Shown here: one piece after another, positions 38,721-48,608 of the stretch
Numbering within the stretch: the stretch's first letter is position 1
How the letters are laid out: the number at the start of each line of letters is the position of its first letter
Assembly (NCBI GenBank): GCA_016713445.1
Contig: JADJPB010000014.1
Coordinates: 1 to 64,000 of the forward strand
Direction of reading: 5' to 3'
DNA length: 64,000 nt
From: Bacteroidota bacterium
GTDB taxonomy: Bacteria > Bacteroidota > Bacteroidia > AKYH767-A > OLB10
Program-made: the position numbers and the translations under genes
The notes under the pieces: generated by a model
Told to the model about the DNA's origin: nothing
Database searches by the model: none
Seen by the model: only the letters and a program-made list of their open reading frames with translations

Positions 38721-41700
38721 ATGCATACAACTTCTACTCATTGTAGAACGCAGTTGATTCACACGAATGATAAGTATCTCTCACTCGGTTTTTATGTTCT
38801 TATCATTGTTTTTTTAATCCTGACTTCTATTACTCCTCTATGTCATGCACAGTGGTTTAATTGGCATGATGAATCCACCACACGATTAATCGTTAGCTCC
38901 GTGGCAAATAGTGATGCCGAAGAGAAGGATATGTGGGTCGCCGATTTAAATAATGATGGGCGCGAGGACTTAATTGTTGCTCGTAAACAACCTTTCTCAA
39001 GTCCATCTCAACCAGGTAAGTCAACATTGCTTCTCATGAATGTGGGCGGAATTATGACGGACCAAACTGTTCAATACGCTCCACAGATGATTGACTCGAT
39101 CAGCTTTGCTCGTGATATTTTTGTAGGCGATTTTGATGGTGATAATTGGAAGGATGTGGTGATTGCAAATACTTTTTTACAGCAACCTCAATATTTTAGA
39201 AATAGAGGGAATGACTCGCTAGGAAATTGGTTGGGATTGGTGGATGAGTCTGCATTGCGCTTTCCCGTTCTTACCGAGGATCCAGTACGGTTTTGCGCCC
39301 TTTGGGGGGGAGATGTGACTGGGGATGGTAACATGAATCTCTATTTTTTGAACTATCGCCAAAATTCATCAGGTGGTGCAGCGCAGGATTATTTGTTGAT
39401 TAATAATGGCAGTGGATATTTTACCAATCAAAGTGCAGCTCGTCTTGGAACGCTTCGAAATTCCGCTTTCGGCACTGCGGTACAGTTAGTCGATGTAGAT
39501 AATGATGGCGATCGTGATATCATCAAGAATTCAACCCTCTATAATGTTGCACCCTGGAATGCAAGAGGAGTAATTGTGTTGTTTAATAACGGAACAGGAA
39601 ATTTTACGAAATGGATAAATTTGGTTCCAACAGGTTCACCTTATATGTTTGATATCGCCGATTTTGATTCGGATGGGAAGAAAGATTTTTATGTGGTGGA
39701 TGATGGTAGCGATTATATTTTAAGAGTGTCTACTATTTATCCCGATTCTAGTTTGACAGTTGTTCGTACCAATTTAAATTTTAGTTCTTCGAATGGTTTC
39801 GGAGGGAATGTGCATGTTGCTGATTTGGATTTGGATGGCGATATGGATATTGGTGTAGCAGATGTGGATGTGGATATACCTCCCTGTAATAGCAGTCGAC
39901 GAATGGCGATCTATAGAAATGATAACGGTGTGATGGTGGATGTGTATGGTACTACTGCATACGCATGGGCCGATAATTCTTATGATTTTGCATGGCTCGA
40001 TATTAATAATGATGGACTGAAAGATTTTATCACTGGCTATTGCGCGGGGTATGGTGTGTTCATGAATGATAGCTGTGAATTGGCACCTAATAATGCGGAT
40101 TACGATTTGGATGGCTTGCCCGACGCGTGCGATGCATGTCCCATAAATCCAGACCCTAATTGTGCACCCCTTTCGGCATACCCTACCGTTAGTTTAGATG
40201 ACAATATCGCTCGTCAATGGAATGAGATGTTGCTCGCTTCTATTCGTCGTGATTTTGCAAGACCCACGGTGCATGCACGAAATTTGTTCCATCATTCTTC
40301 TGCTATGTGGGATGCATGGGCTGCATATGATAATAATTCTATTGAGTTTTTGTTGGGAAAAACTGTTGGCGCTTTCACGTGTCCGTTCACTGGAATTCCT
40401 GCATCTACCAATATATTAGAAGATCGTCGCAAAGCCATCTCTTACGCTTCGTATCGATTGCTAAAACATCGCTTTGCCAATTCACCGCAAGCGGCTTTGT
40501 TGATGACGGCTTATGATGTGCATATGGATTCGCTGGGATACGATAAGAATTTTACAGATACAGTTTATGCTTCGGGTGATGCACGCGCATTAGGAAACTA
40601 TATCGCCGCAAAATATATTGAGTTCGGCTTGCAAGATGGATCGAACGAACAGAATGCATACGCGAATACGAGTTACACCCCGGTGAACCCTCCGCTCATT
40701 GTGGATCTACCCGGAAACCCAAGCATGACAAATTTAAATCGTTGGCAACCGCTCACACTTGATTTGTTTATTGATCAAAGTGGAAACCCTATTCCCGGAG
40801 CTACACCCGCAGCTTTGAGTCCAGAGTGGGGTCAAGTAATTCCATTTGCATTGTCCCCTGCCGATATGGTAATTAATCAGCGAAATGGATTTAATTATAA
40901 AGTGTATCACGATCCGGGTCCTGCACCTCAGTGGCAAGCCGATGGTGGAGGAAATACTTCACAATATCAATGGAATTATGCCCTAGTTTCTGTGTGGTCG
41001 TCGCACTTAGATCCTGCCGACACCACCACATGGGATATTTCTCCGAAAACACAAGGGAATAGAAATGTATTGCCTGCTAACGTTTCCGACTATCCGAACT
41101 TTTATAATTTGACCAACGGCGGAACTACAAATGTTGGTCATACGGTGAATCCTGCAACCGGATTACCCTACGCACCCAATATGGTGAAACGTGGAGATTT
41201 TGCCCGGATACTCGCTGAATTCTGGGCGGATGGTCCCGATTCGGAAACGCCTCCCGGTCATTGGTTCGGAATTTTTAATTATGTTTCTGATCACCCACTT
41301 GAAACGAAACAATATAAAGGCGCAGGTACTCCTCTTGAGGATTTAGAATGGAGTGTAAAAGGATATTTTGCACTCGGTGGAGCCATGCATGATGTTGCTG
41401 TTTCTATTTGGGGAATTAAAGGATGGTACGATACCCCTCGACCAGTTTCTGTAATTCGTGCATTGGCCGATAAAGGACAATGTACAAACCCTCTCGATTC
41501 GAATTATAATCTCGGAGGAATCCCTTTGATTCCGGGTTATATTGAAGTAGTACATCCCGGTGATCCGTTAGCAAATGGATCTACCAACGTTGGAAAAATA
41601 AAATTGAAAGCATGGCGTGGACACGAAGTAATTAATAATATTGATACCGATGTGGCGGGTGTTGATTGGATTCTTGCCGAGACATGGCATCCTTATCAGC

Positions 41701-42674
41701 GTTCGTCATTCGTATCGCCACCATTTTCAGGTTATTTATCAGGTCACTCAACGTACTCGCGTGCAGCAGCAGAAATACTTACTGATTTTACCGGTGATAA
41801 ATATTTCCCAGGCGGAATGGGTGTGTTTCATTGTGCTCAAGATGAATTCTTGGTTTTTGAAAATGGCCCCAGTGTAGATGTGGATTTGCAATGGGCTACT
41901 TATCAGGATGCGGCTGATGAAAGTTCGTTGTCTCGTATCTGGGGTGGAATTCATCCACCTATTGATGATATTCCCGGAAGAAAAATTGCTATTGAAGTCG
42001 CAGCAGATGTGTTTACAAAAGCTGAAACGTATTTTATCAATACACCGAATGATGGCATTTTTGACGTGCCCGGATGTATGAATCCCTTAGCATGTAATTA
42101 TAGTTCATTAGCCACCCAGAATAATGGATCTTGCGTTTTACCTCCAACTTATTTCAAGGATGTAGATGGTGATGGTTTTGGAGACCCATCAGTGGATTCA
42201 GTTTCCTGCTTTTCTCTTAGTGGATATGTCACCAATAATAAAGATTGTAATGATGCTTCTTTTTCTATTCATCCAAATGCAGCTGAAGTTTGTGTGAACG
42301 GTTTCGACGACAACTGTAATAATATTATCGATGAAGGTTGTGGAAGCGGAGCCTTTCAGGTGAAAGTGTTGATTGAAGGATTTTATTTGAGTGGTGGCTT
42401 TATGATGAGTACACTCTTTAATAATGGAATGAATCCAGATCCAAATGCAAGCGATTCTGTGCGCATTGAATTAAGAAATGCTGCCAGTCCTTATTCACTA
42501 GTTCATACACATCATGTCGTACTCTTTAGAAATGGATTCGCATCGATTCCGTTTTACCCTGCCGTGGGATCATATTTTATTGTGGTAAAACATCGCAATG
42601 GAATCGAAACCTGGAGCAAGAATCCGGTAGTGTTTAGTGGCGCCTCAGTTTTTTATGATTTTTCGAAACCTTAG
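38721..42674 (+). CDS. exported vanadium-dependent haloperoxidase-family (vPAP2) protein with FG-GAP and metal-binding modules
   Basis: 1,317 residues. Hydrophobic export segment near residues 24-45 (LGFYVLIIVFLILTSITPL). Residues 60-445: FG-GAP/VCBS-type repeats (VADLNNDGREDLIVA, VGDFDGDNWKDVVIA, LVDVDNDGDRDII). Residues 450-485: thrombospondin type 3-like Ca sites (DYDLDGLPDACDACP). Residues 485-1115: vanadate-binding fold with all three pocket motifs: K900-x6-R907-P908 in KGWYDTPRP, S1007-G1008-H1009 in YLSGHSTYS (Leu replaces the usual Pro), and S1071-R1072...H1078...D1082 in SRIWGGIHPPID. Then CMNPLACNYSSLA, a MopE-type metal site (DCNDASFSIHPNAAEVC), and a C-terminal block shared with the next gene. 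Halogenating or phosphatase activity is possible; which one cannot be told from sequence. Confidence 0.85.
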   Translation: MHTTSTHCRTQLIHTNDKYLSLGFYVLIIVFLILTSITPLCHAQWFNWHDESTTRLIVSSVANSDAEEKDMWVADLNNDGREDLIVARKQPFSSPSQPGKSTLLLMNVGGIMTDQTVQYAPQMIDSISFARDIFVGDFDGDNWKDVVIANTFLQQPQYFRNRGNDSLGNWLGLVDESALRFPVLTEDPVRFCALWGGDVTGDGNMNLYFLNYRQNSSGGAAQDYLLINNGSGYFTNQSAARLGTLRNSAFGTAVQLVDVDNDGDRDIIKNSTLYNVAPWNARGVIVLFNNGTGNFTKWINLVPTGSPYMFDIADFDSDGKKDFYVVDDGSDYILRVSTIYPDSSLTVVRTNLNFSSSNGFGGNVHVADLDLDGDMDIGVADVDVDIPPCNSSRRMAIYRNDNGVMVDVYGTTAYAWADNSYDFAWLDINNDGLKDFITGYCAGYGVFMNDSCELAPNNADYDLDGLPDACDACPINPDPNCAPLSAYPTVSLDDNIARQWNEMLLASIRRDFARPTVHARNLFHHSSAMWDAWAAYDNNSIEFLLGKTVGAFTCPFTGIPASTNILEDRRKAISYASYRLLKHRFANSPQAALLMTAYDVHMDSLGYDKNFTDTVYASGDARALGNYIAAKYIEFGLQDGSNEQNAYANTSYTPVNPPLIVDLPGNPSMTNLNRWQPLTLDLFIDQSGNPIPGATPAALSPEWGQVIPFALSPADMVINQRNGFNYKVYHDPGPAPQWQADGGGNTSQYQWNYALVSVWSSHLDPADTTTWDISPKTQGNRNVLPANVSDYPNFYNLTNGGTTNVGHTVNPATGLPYAPNMVKRGDFARILAEFWADGPDSETPPGHWFGIFNYVSDHPLETKQYKGAGTPLEDLEWSVKGYFALGGAMHDVAVSIWGIKGWYDTPRPVSVIRALADKGQCTNPLDSNYNLGGIPLIPGYIEVVHPGDPLANGSTNVGKIKLKAWRGHEVINNIDTDVAGVDWILAETWHPYQRSSFVSPPFSGYLSGHSTYSRAAAEILTDFTGDKYFPGGMGVFHCAQDEFLVFENGPSVDVDLQWATYQDAADESSLSRIWGGIHPPIDDIPGRKIAIEVAADVFTKAETYFINTPNDGIFDVPGCMNPLACNYSSLATQNNGSCVLPPTYFKDVDGDGFGDPSVDSVSCFSLSGYVTNNKDCNDASFSIHPNAAEVCVNGFDDNCNNIIDEGCGSGAFQVKVLIEGFYLSGGFMMSTLFNNGMNPDPNASDSVRIELRNAASPYSLVHTHHVVLFRNGFASIPFYPAVGSYFIVVKHRNGIETWSKNPVVFSGASVFYDFSKP

Positions 42675-42716
42675 AAGAGAAAAAACGTAAACTGAAAGTT
42701 ACTAGAATTTATTATA

Positions 42717-45458
42717 ATGAGAATGAATTACCGAGTGTTGAATAGAGTGTGGTTGCTCTGTATGCTATTTGTACAGATAGGTATACATGGATTCAGTCAG
42801 ATTAATTATTCAATAAATTGTGCAGGAGGATTTTCCTGTAATAACCAAGGCGATGGCTCCATTTCTGTTGCCGTTACAGAGCTGCAACGTAAGCTTCATG
42901 TTGTAAGTGTTTCTAACCATGATTTTATATATTCTCCGGCACTGTTTGGAGCAGATATTTATATTACAGCACTGTCTGGTGAGTTTAAATATTTTTCTAA
43001 TCCTGATTTGGGATGTTCAGCGTATCCTGTCGGTACTTTCTCCGGAAAAGTTGCTGTGATTGACAGAGGGACCTGCTCTTTTGAATCTAAAGTGTTGAAC
43101 GCTCAACTTGCAGGAGCGATTGGTGTAGTCATAGTAAATAATGTGGCTGGAGCTCCTTTTACCTTAGGGGGCAGTAATAGTTTAGGCGTGAACATTCCTT
43201 CGGTGATGATTAGTCAAAGCGATGGGGTTATTTTGAAGAATTTATTAGCACTTCCTGCAGTAGTGAATGGTTCAACTCCTCAATATACTTATCAGTGGAG
43301 TTGCGGCTCTACTTCCCCCTCCGTTTCTGGGTTGAAGGAAGGAACCTATTCTGTCACTGTATTAGCGGATAATGGCGATACGCTTTCTTGCGCTACTCAA
43401 GTTTTAGCAAATAATCATAATGTAAATATTGTGACTAATTCTTCAATCATAAATTGTCCTTTTGATACAGTGGATTTATCGGTTTCTGCTTTTAATAATG
43501 CCATTGCAATGAATGGAACAAATCAATGGATTAATTTAAATACGAATGTTACGAATTTAAATGATGCAAGCTTTACGATGGAAGCATGGATCAACACTTC
43601 TTCCGGATCAGAAGGAATTATTGTAAGTAGTAATTCGAATAGTGTTTGGGAAGCTGGTGAGCGTGCATTATTTATTGATGACATTGGTCGACCAACATTT
43701 TCCGGTTTTGATAATGGAAGTATTACTAGCTCTATGGAGGTGGATGATGGAAACTGGCATCATGTGGCCGTGGTATGGGATTATTCAACACCTCCCGGAG
43801 TAGGAAGGATTTTTATTGACGGATTTGATCGAACAGAGTCAATGAACTATACGGCAAGTGCAAGTGTAAATGTTGGCGTCTTTAAAATTGGCCGACCAAA
43901 TTATTCAGGCTTGCAAGCGCCCAATTTTTATGATGGACAAATTGATGAAGTTCGAATTTGGAATGTGGCTAGATCCGGTTTAGACATCCGTACAGGAATG
44001 GTGAATGTTGTTGAACCCAATACGCTAGGCTTATTAAGTTATTTCAAGTTTAATGAGACGAGTGGCTCAACCGTATTGAACGCAAGCAATAATTTGGCAA
44101 ATGGATCCTTCGTAAATACGCCCGAACGCGTGGATGCGTTAACGTATTTGTGGTCACCAACCGGCGATACCATTTCTTCAATTACAGTTAATGCGCCGGG
44201 AAAATATTCAGTTGAAGTGAAAGATTATTTTGGGTGCGCAGCGATGAGCAATCCGGTGTTTATAAATTCAGTAGGAATAAATCCAAGCGGACCATTAACC
44301 CTTTGCAATGGCGATTCTGTTTTGTTGGATGTTGGAGAAAATATGAATCCGATTTATGGATTTTCGGAATTCTTTGATTTAGCAACCTGGACCACTGTAC
44401 ACAGTCCAAATGATATGGGAAGTGTGAATGTTATTTCATCCCCTAATTCTATTTCTATATTATCCAGCAATACGAATGCTGGTGGATCACCTTCTTCGTA
44501 CATTGATTTTTGCCATGCGATGAATGGCGATGGGATGTTAAATTTTAATTGGACTTTCTCAAGCACGACAAGTCCACAAAGCGATTATCCCGAAATTATT
44601 CTAAATGGTAATTCCGTATCACTACAAAATTTTGTGTATGGTAATGGAAGTGCAAGTAATCAAAGTGGAGTCGCAAGTTTGCCGGTACTAAAAAATCAAA
44701 ATTTTTGTTTCAGAATGAATACTACCAATAATCAAGGTGGTGCAGCAACACTTACCATATCTAATATTCGTTTTCCCGATTCTTATTCCTCTTATTTATG
44801 GAGTACAGGAGCTACCACTCAAAAGATTAATGTAAATGCTGCAGGAGCTTATGCTGTGAGTATCACTACCAGCAATGGATGTACTGTAGTAAGTATGCCA
44901 GTATCTGTTACCGTGAACAGTAATCCTAAAACGAATTGGTATGCAGATTACGATGGCGATGGATATGGAAATGAAAATGTCGATTCGCTGTATTGCTTTC
45001 AACCTATTGGATTTGTTTCAAATAAGAAAGATTGTAATGACTCATTAAATTATATTCATCCGAACGCAAATGAAAATTGTTTTAATAGCATTGATGATAA
45101 CTGCAATTTAATTATCGATGAAGGTTGTGGTTTAGGAAGTTTTCAATTGAAAACAATGATTGAAGGATATGTCTTAGGCGGCGGATTGATGATTTCAAAT
45201 CTGTTTAATAATGGACTAAATCCAAATCCGAATGCTACAGATTCAATTACTGTTGAATTGCGTGCTGCTACAAGTCCTTATAATATAATCCAATCAATTC
45301 AAGAAGTTTTATATCGCAATGGATTTGCATCCATACCAATGTACCCAGCGAATGGTTCATATTTCATTGTGATAAAATCTAGAAATGGAATTGAAACATG
45401 GAGTAAGTCACCTGTTTTGTTTGACGGCGAAAGTGTATTTTATGATTTTTCGAAATAA
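42717..45458 (+). CDS. exported PA-domain / LamG / metal-binding protein sharing its C-terminal block with the previous gene
   Basis: 913 residues, signal peptide MRMNYRVLNRVWLLCMLFVQ. Residues 34-54 (CAGGFSCNNQGDGSISVAVT) and 186-230 (YQWSCGSTSPSVSGLKEGTY) are the two halves of one SprB-type repeat; a protease-associated (PA) domain (AVIDRGTCSFESKVLNAQLA, GVVIVNNVAGAPF) sits between them. Residues about 264-455 form a LamG/concanavalin domain (DASFTMEAWINTSSG, WHHVAVVWDYSTPPG, GQIDEVRIWNVARS), followed by Ig-like strands, a MopE-type site (KDCNDSLNYIHPNANENC) and the shared C-terminal block ending in YDFSK. No protease catalytic domain. Likely an adhesin or scaffold, co-oriented 42 bases after the haloperoxidase-like gene. 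Confidence 0.75.
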   Translation: MRMNYRVLNRVWLLCMLFVQIGIHGFSQINYSINCAGGFSCNNQGDGSISVAVTELQRKLHVVSVSNHDFIYSPALFGADIYITALSGEFKYFSNPDLGCSAYPVGTFSGKVAVIDRGTCSFESKVLNAQLAGAIGVVIVNNVAGAPFTLGGSNSLGVNIPSVMISQSDGVILKNLLALPAVVNGSTPQYTYQWSCGSTSPSVSGLKEGTYSVTVLADNGDTLSCATQVLANNHNVNIVTNSSIINCPFDTVDLSVSAFNNAIAMNGTNQWINLNTNVTNLNDASFTMEAWINTSSGSEGIIVSSNSNSVWEAGERALFIDDIGRPTFSGFDNGSITSSMEVDDGNWHHVAVVWDYSTPPGVGRIFIDGFDRTESMNYTASASVNVGVFKIGRPNYSGLQAPNFYDGQIDEVRIWNVARSGLDIRTGMVNVVEPNTLGLLSYFKFNETSGSTVLNASNNLANGSFVNTPERVDALTYLWSPTGDTISSITVNAPGKYSVEVKDYFGCAAMSNPVFINSVGINPSGPLTLCNGDSVLLDVGENMNPIYGFSEFFDLATWTTVHSPNDMGSVNVISSPNSISILSSNTNAGGSPSSYIDFCHAMNGDGMLNFNWTFSSTTSPQSDYPEIILNGNSVSLQNFVYGNGSASNQSGVASLPVLKNQNFCFRMNTTNNQGGAATLTISNIRFPDSYSSYLWSTGATTQKINVNAAGAYAVSITTSNGCTVVSMPVSVTVNSNPKTNWYADYDGDGYGNENVDSLYCFQPIGFVSNKKDCNDSLNYIHPNANENCFNSIDDNCNLIIDEGCGLGSFQLKTMIEGYVLGGGLMISNLFNNGLNPNPNATDSITVELRAATSPYNIIQSIQEVLYRNGFASIPMYPANGSYFIVIKSRNGIETWSKSPVLFDGESVFYDFSK

Positions 45459-45465
45459 AAGATTT

Positions 45466-46533
45466 TTAACCAACTACCGTATTCCATCCAAATTTATCAG
45501 CTAGCGTTCCTTTACGAATTGCCGTCATCATCTGTTGTAATTTCATGCAAACGCTATTGCTGTCGTAAGCAGGTAAATCAATGGTTATTTCTTTAAGACC
45601 AATAGCGCAGATAGGAGCAGTTACTGCAGCGGTGCCGGCGCCAAAAACTTCTAGTAATGTTCCTGCCTTGTGAGACTGTAGTATTTCGTTGGAGCTAATT
45701 CTTCTTTCTTCCACAGTGATGCCCATCTCTCTCGACAGTGTGATGATGGAGTCGCGAGTAACACCTTCTAAAATGGTTTCAGATAGTGGTGGAGTGATAA
45801 GTTTACCATCTATTAAAAAGAAAATATTCATGGTGCCTGATTCTTCAATGTATAATTCATCGCTGAGGTCGGTCCACAATACTTGATCAAAACCAGCTTC
45901 TCTTGCAAGTTTGGTAGCATAGAAGGCACCTCCGTAATTCCCGGCGCATTTTGCTCCACCCGTTCCTCCTTTAGCCGCTCTGCCATATCGATCTTCAACC
46001 TTCACCCGAAGTGGCTTCGGATAAAATGGTGGTACAGGTCCAGTCATGATGATCATCAAGTACTCTTCAGAAATTTTTACACCGAATCGTTCTTCAGTAG
46101 CAAAGATGAGCGGACGTATATACAATGAGCTTCCATCTTTTTCTGGAACCCATCCTTTGTCTACTTCGATGAGAGCTTTTAAACTTTCTTCAAAAAGTTC
46201 ATAAGGCAAAGGCGGCATACACATTCTATCTAATGTACGCTGCAGCCGATCAAAGTGTTTTTTTATTCGGAAGATGGATATTTTACCATCTTTCATTCTG
46301 AAAGCTTTCATGCCTTCAAAAACACTTTGACCATAGTGTAAAGCCAAGATCGTAGGCATCATCGGAATTGGACCAAAAGGAACGATACTAGCATCTTGCC
46401 ATGCTCCATTTTTAAAGGCAGAAAGAACCATATGGTCCGACATGTATTTCCCGAAATCTAATTCATTGAAATTGACATTCGATAAAGTACTATTGGTATT
46501 CTGAGTAAAGGCAATCTTTGTTTTTATATCCAT
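45466..46533 (-). CDS. ilvE: branched-chain amino acid aminotransferase
   Basis: 355 residues, PLP enzyme of fold type IV, interconverting Leu/Ile/Val and their 2-oxo acids with glutamate. Length and motifs are of the eukaryote-like (BCAT type II) group: HYGQSVFEGMKAFRMKDGKI, the PLP lysine Lys195 in GGTGGAKCAGNYGG, EESGTMNIFFLIDGKLITPP and ILEGVTRDSIITL. Cytoplasmic. It converges tail to tail with the previous gene, eight bases between stops and no room for a hairpin, so transcripts probably overlap there. Confidence 0.95.
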   Translation of the reverse strand: MDIKTKIAFTQNTNSTLSNVNFNELDFGKYMSDHMVLSAFKNGAWQDASIVPFGPIPMMPTILALHYGQSVFEGMKAFRMKDGKISIFRIKKHFDRLQRTLDRMCMPPLPYELFEESLKALIEVDKGWVPEKDGSSLYIRPLIFATEERFGVKISEEYLMIIMTGPVPPFYPKPLRVKVEDRYGRAAKGGTGGAKCAGNYGGAFYATKLAREAGFDQVLWTDLSDELYIEESGTMNIFFLIDGKLITPPLSETILEGVTRDSIITLSREMGITVEERRISSNEILQSHKAGTLLEVFGAGTAAVTAPICAIGLKEITIDLPAYDSNSVCMKLQQMMTAIRKGTLADKFGWNTVVG

Positions 46534-46640
46534 TTTTTATTAGTTTTCCGAATGAACAAGTTTCTGTATTCGGATGAAGGCAATTGATATTTTTAATCGA
46601 CTACCAAGCAAGTGTTTAATTGAATATTAAAATTTAATTT

Positions 46641-48196
46641 TTACAGCTTACTTATTTTGATGGCTCTTTTTCCGTTTACTTGAATGAAGTACATCCCACT
46701 TGGAATTTCAGAAGTAGTAAGGGTGTTGGTTCCTATTAGGATTGGGAATGATTGAATAATTCTTCCACTAATATCCGTGAATGAGGCAGTTCCTTTTCCT
46801 TACTTAATAATTGAATTTCGTTTTCGAATGGATTCGGAAATATATTGATAATATTTTCATCTGCTATTTCATGGATTGAAGTTACAAGTACCGGCTTCAA
46901 TCGACAAGCTGCTACTTCCTCATCACTATTTGCAGAATAAATAGTAGTTCCGGTTAAAATGATTCGTCCATCAGCCATCACTGTCATTCCATTGCATACT
47001 TCATTTACATTACTTGGAATTACCGGTTGTCTTGCAAATCCAAGACCATTGAAAGAAATATCTACAGTACCTGAAGTATCAATTCTGGAAACCATAAATT
47101 TATTGATGCCTGTCGAATCGGCTACGTAACCTGCAACAATAATTTTATTGTCGGATTGGATATGAATATCGTTTACATGATTTGCAAAACCTCCAACATT
47201 GTAAACATATTTTCCATTGAAACCATAGTTAGGATCGAATGTTCCATTACTTCTGTATCTTGCTGTAGCCATATTGCTATTGCTAGTTATCAATTTACCT
47301 GCAACAACGATTCTTTCATTTTGATCTAATGTAAGTGCTCCCATTTCTGACGCCAATTGAAACGTAATGATGGTGTAACCCGCTGCAGTAAATGTATTGT
47401 CTAAAGTTCCTGTTGAATCAAGACGAGCAATTAACATGTTTGCTCCAGTAGTACCACCTATTACAATTTTACCATCAGCTTGAACTTTTATTCCTTTCCC
47501 AAAATCAGATGCTCCTGTAGGGTCAAGCGTTAATTTTCCATCACCGCTAAAGGTAGTAGCGAGTTGCCCATTTGGTCTTACCTTGATTATAGCATAGTCG
47601 TAGTTGATAGGTAATCCGAGCGCGGTGGTGGTTCCAACCACATAAATATTTCCGTTGGCATCAATGTCTAAAGCACTTACAACATCTGACTGACTTCCTG
47701 TTCCTAATAGATCTGTCATCAAAATGCCTGTACTATTAAAAGTAGTGTCAAGAACTCCATTGGTATCTAACATACAAATAAAAAAGTCTTGGTCTCCTGC
47801 GCCAATACCGGTACAAGCGATTACAATTTTTCCATTCGGGGCAACTTTTATTTTTGGTGCGAGTCCGTTTGCAGAATTCGCTAAACCAATAGGTATAAAT
47901 TCTACGCCATCATTATTAAATGAGTTGTCAAATGCTCCATTAATATCTAAACGAACCGCACAAATCTCATAGGCACCAGAGCCTGGATTTTTACTGATGC
48001 CAGCCATGACTAATTTTTCATCGGCTTGCAAGTCGCAACCATACATGCGATCGATATTGTTAAAAAAGATAAAGCTTAATAAGCCCTTTCCATTGAAGGT
48101 AGAATCAGGAACATAATTATACGTTTGAGCCTTTAATTGAAGACTACAAATAAGGATGACAAGGGATGTCAAGGCGAGGTGAAATTTGTTTTTCAT
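46641..48196 (-). CDS. delta-60-repeat beta-propeller protein with T9SS type A tail (one frame break)
   Basis: I take the ATG at 48196 (MKNKFHLALTSLVILICSLQ) as start, a signal peptide ending LKAQ. About 518 residues. Seven delta-60-type repeats follow, each with (D/N)GKIVIxG...ARLDxxGxLDxTF, for example ADGKIVIGGTTGAN and QNERIVVAGKLITSN; they build a propeller. The sorting tail starts at NIFPNPFENEIQLLSKEK; a one-base shift near 46800 continues it as GTASFTDISGRIIQSF and GMYFIQVNGKRAIKISKL to a TAA at 46641-46643. Exported by T9SS; function unknown. Confidence 0.75.
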
Positions 48197-48608
48197 ATTG
48201 TTTAGGGATGTCCTACAAAGTAAGGGAATTTTCCCGATTGCCATATTCGATCATGTAAAAAAAGTAATAAGTTGATAGTGCATAGCTTAGCAGCAAATTA
48301 TGCCCTTTTTAGTGCTGTTTTGACAAGATGGAATCCAGCTTAATTAGGGGAAATGTTCTTTAGGTCTTCAGAGATGTATATAAAAGAAACCCTCGACCAT
48401 TTTCGTCGAGGGTTTTCTTGTTACATTTTAGATTATACCAATTCCATTTATATTTTAGTTGAAAGCTGCGATGTATTTTTTGCCAAGACAATTTTAAAAA
48501 ATCGTTGCATAGCCTACGAAACTATTTTTTTAAGAAGTATTGGTGAAAATGTGTCCCGATAGATATTGGGAAGAAGATAGGGCTTAAATATAATTGGATT
48601 TAGAATTA
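48197..48608. other. 412-base intergenic stretch
   Basis: No gene seen. Holds the terminator at 48386-48416 for the operon to the right and presumably the promoter of the delta-60 gene; no clear TAnnTTTG box found. Confidence 0.4.
48386..48416. terminator. terminator of the PNGase F/LamG operon
   Basis: AAACCCTCGAC and GTCGAGGGTTT form an 11-base stem with a seven-base loop; on the minus strand followed by CTTTTA. About 190 bases after the stop at 48609. Confidence 0.7.

Noticed and set aside
46548..46573. CCGAAT/ATTCGG hairpin before ilvE, considered as a leucine-type attenuator
   Set aside because: Only a six-base stem, no leader peptide with branched-chain codons and no T-run.
48353..48562. 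A 69-residue plus-strand frame
   Set aside because: It spans the terminator hairpin at 48386-48416 and has no start context.
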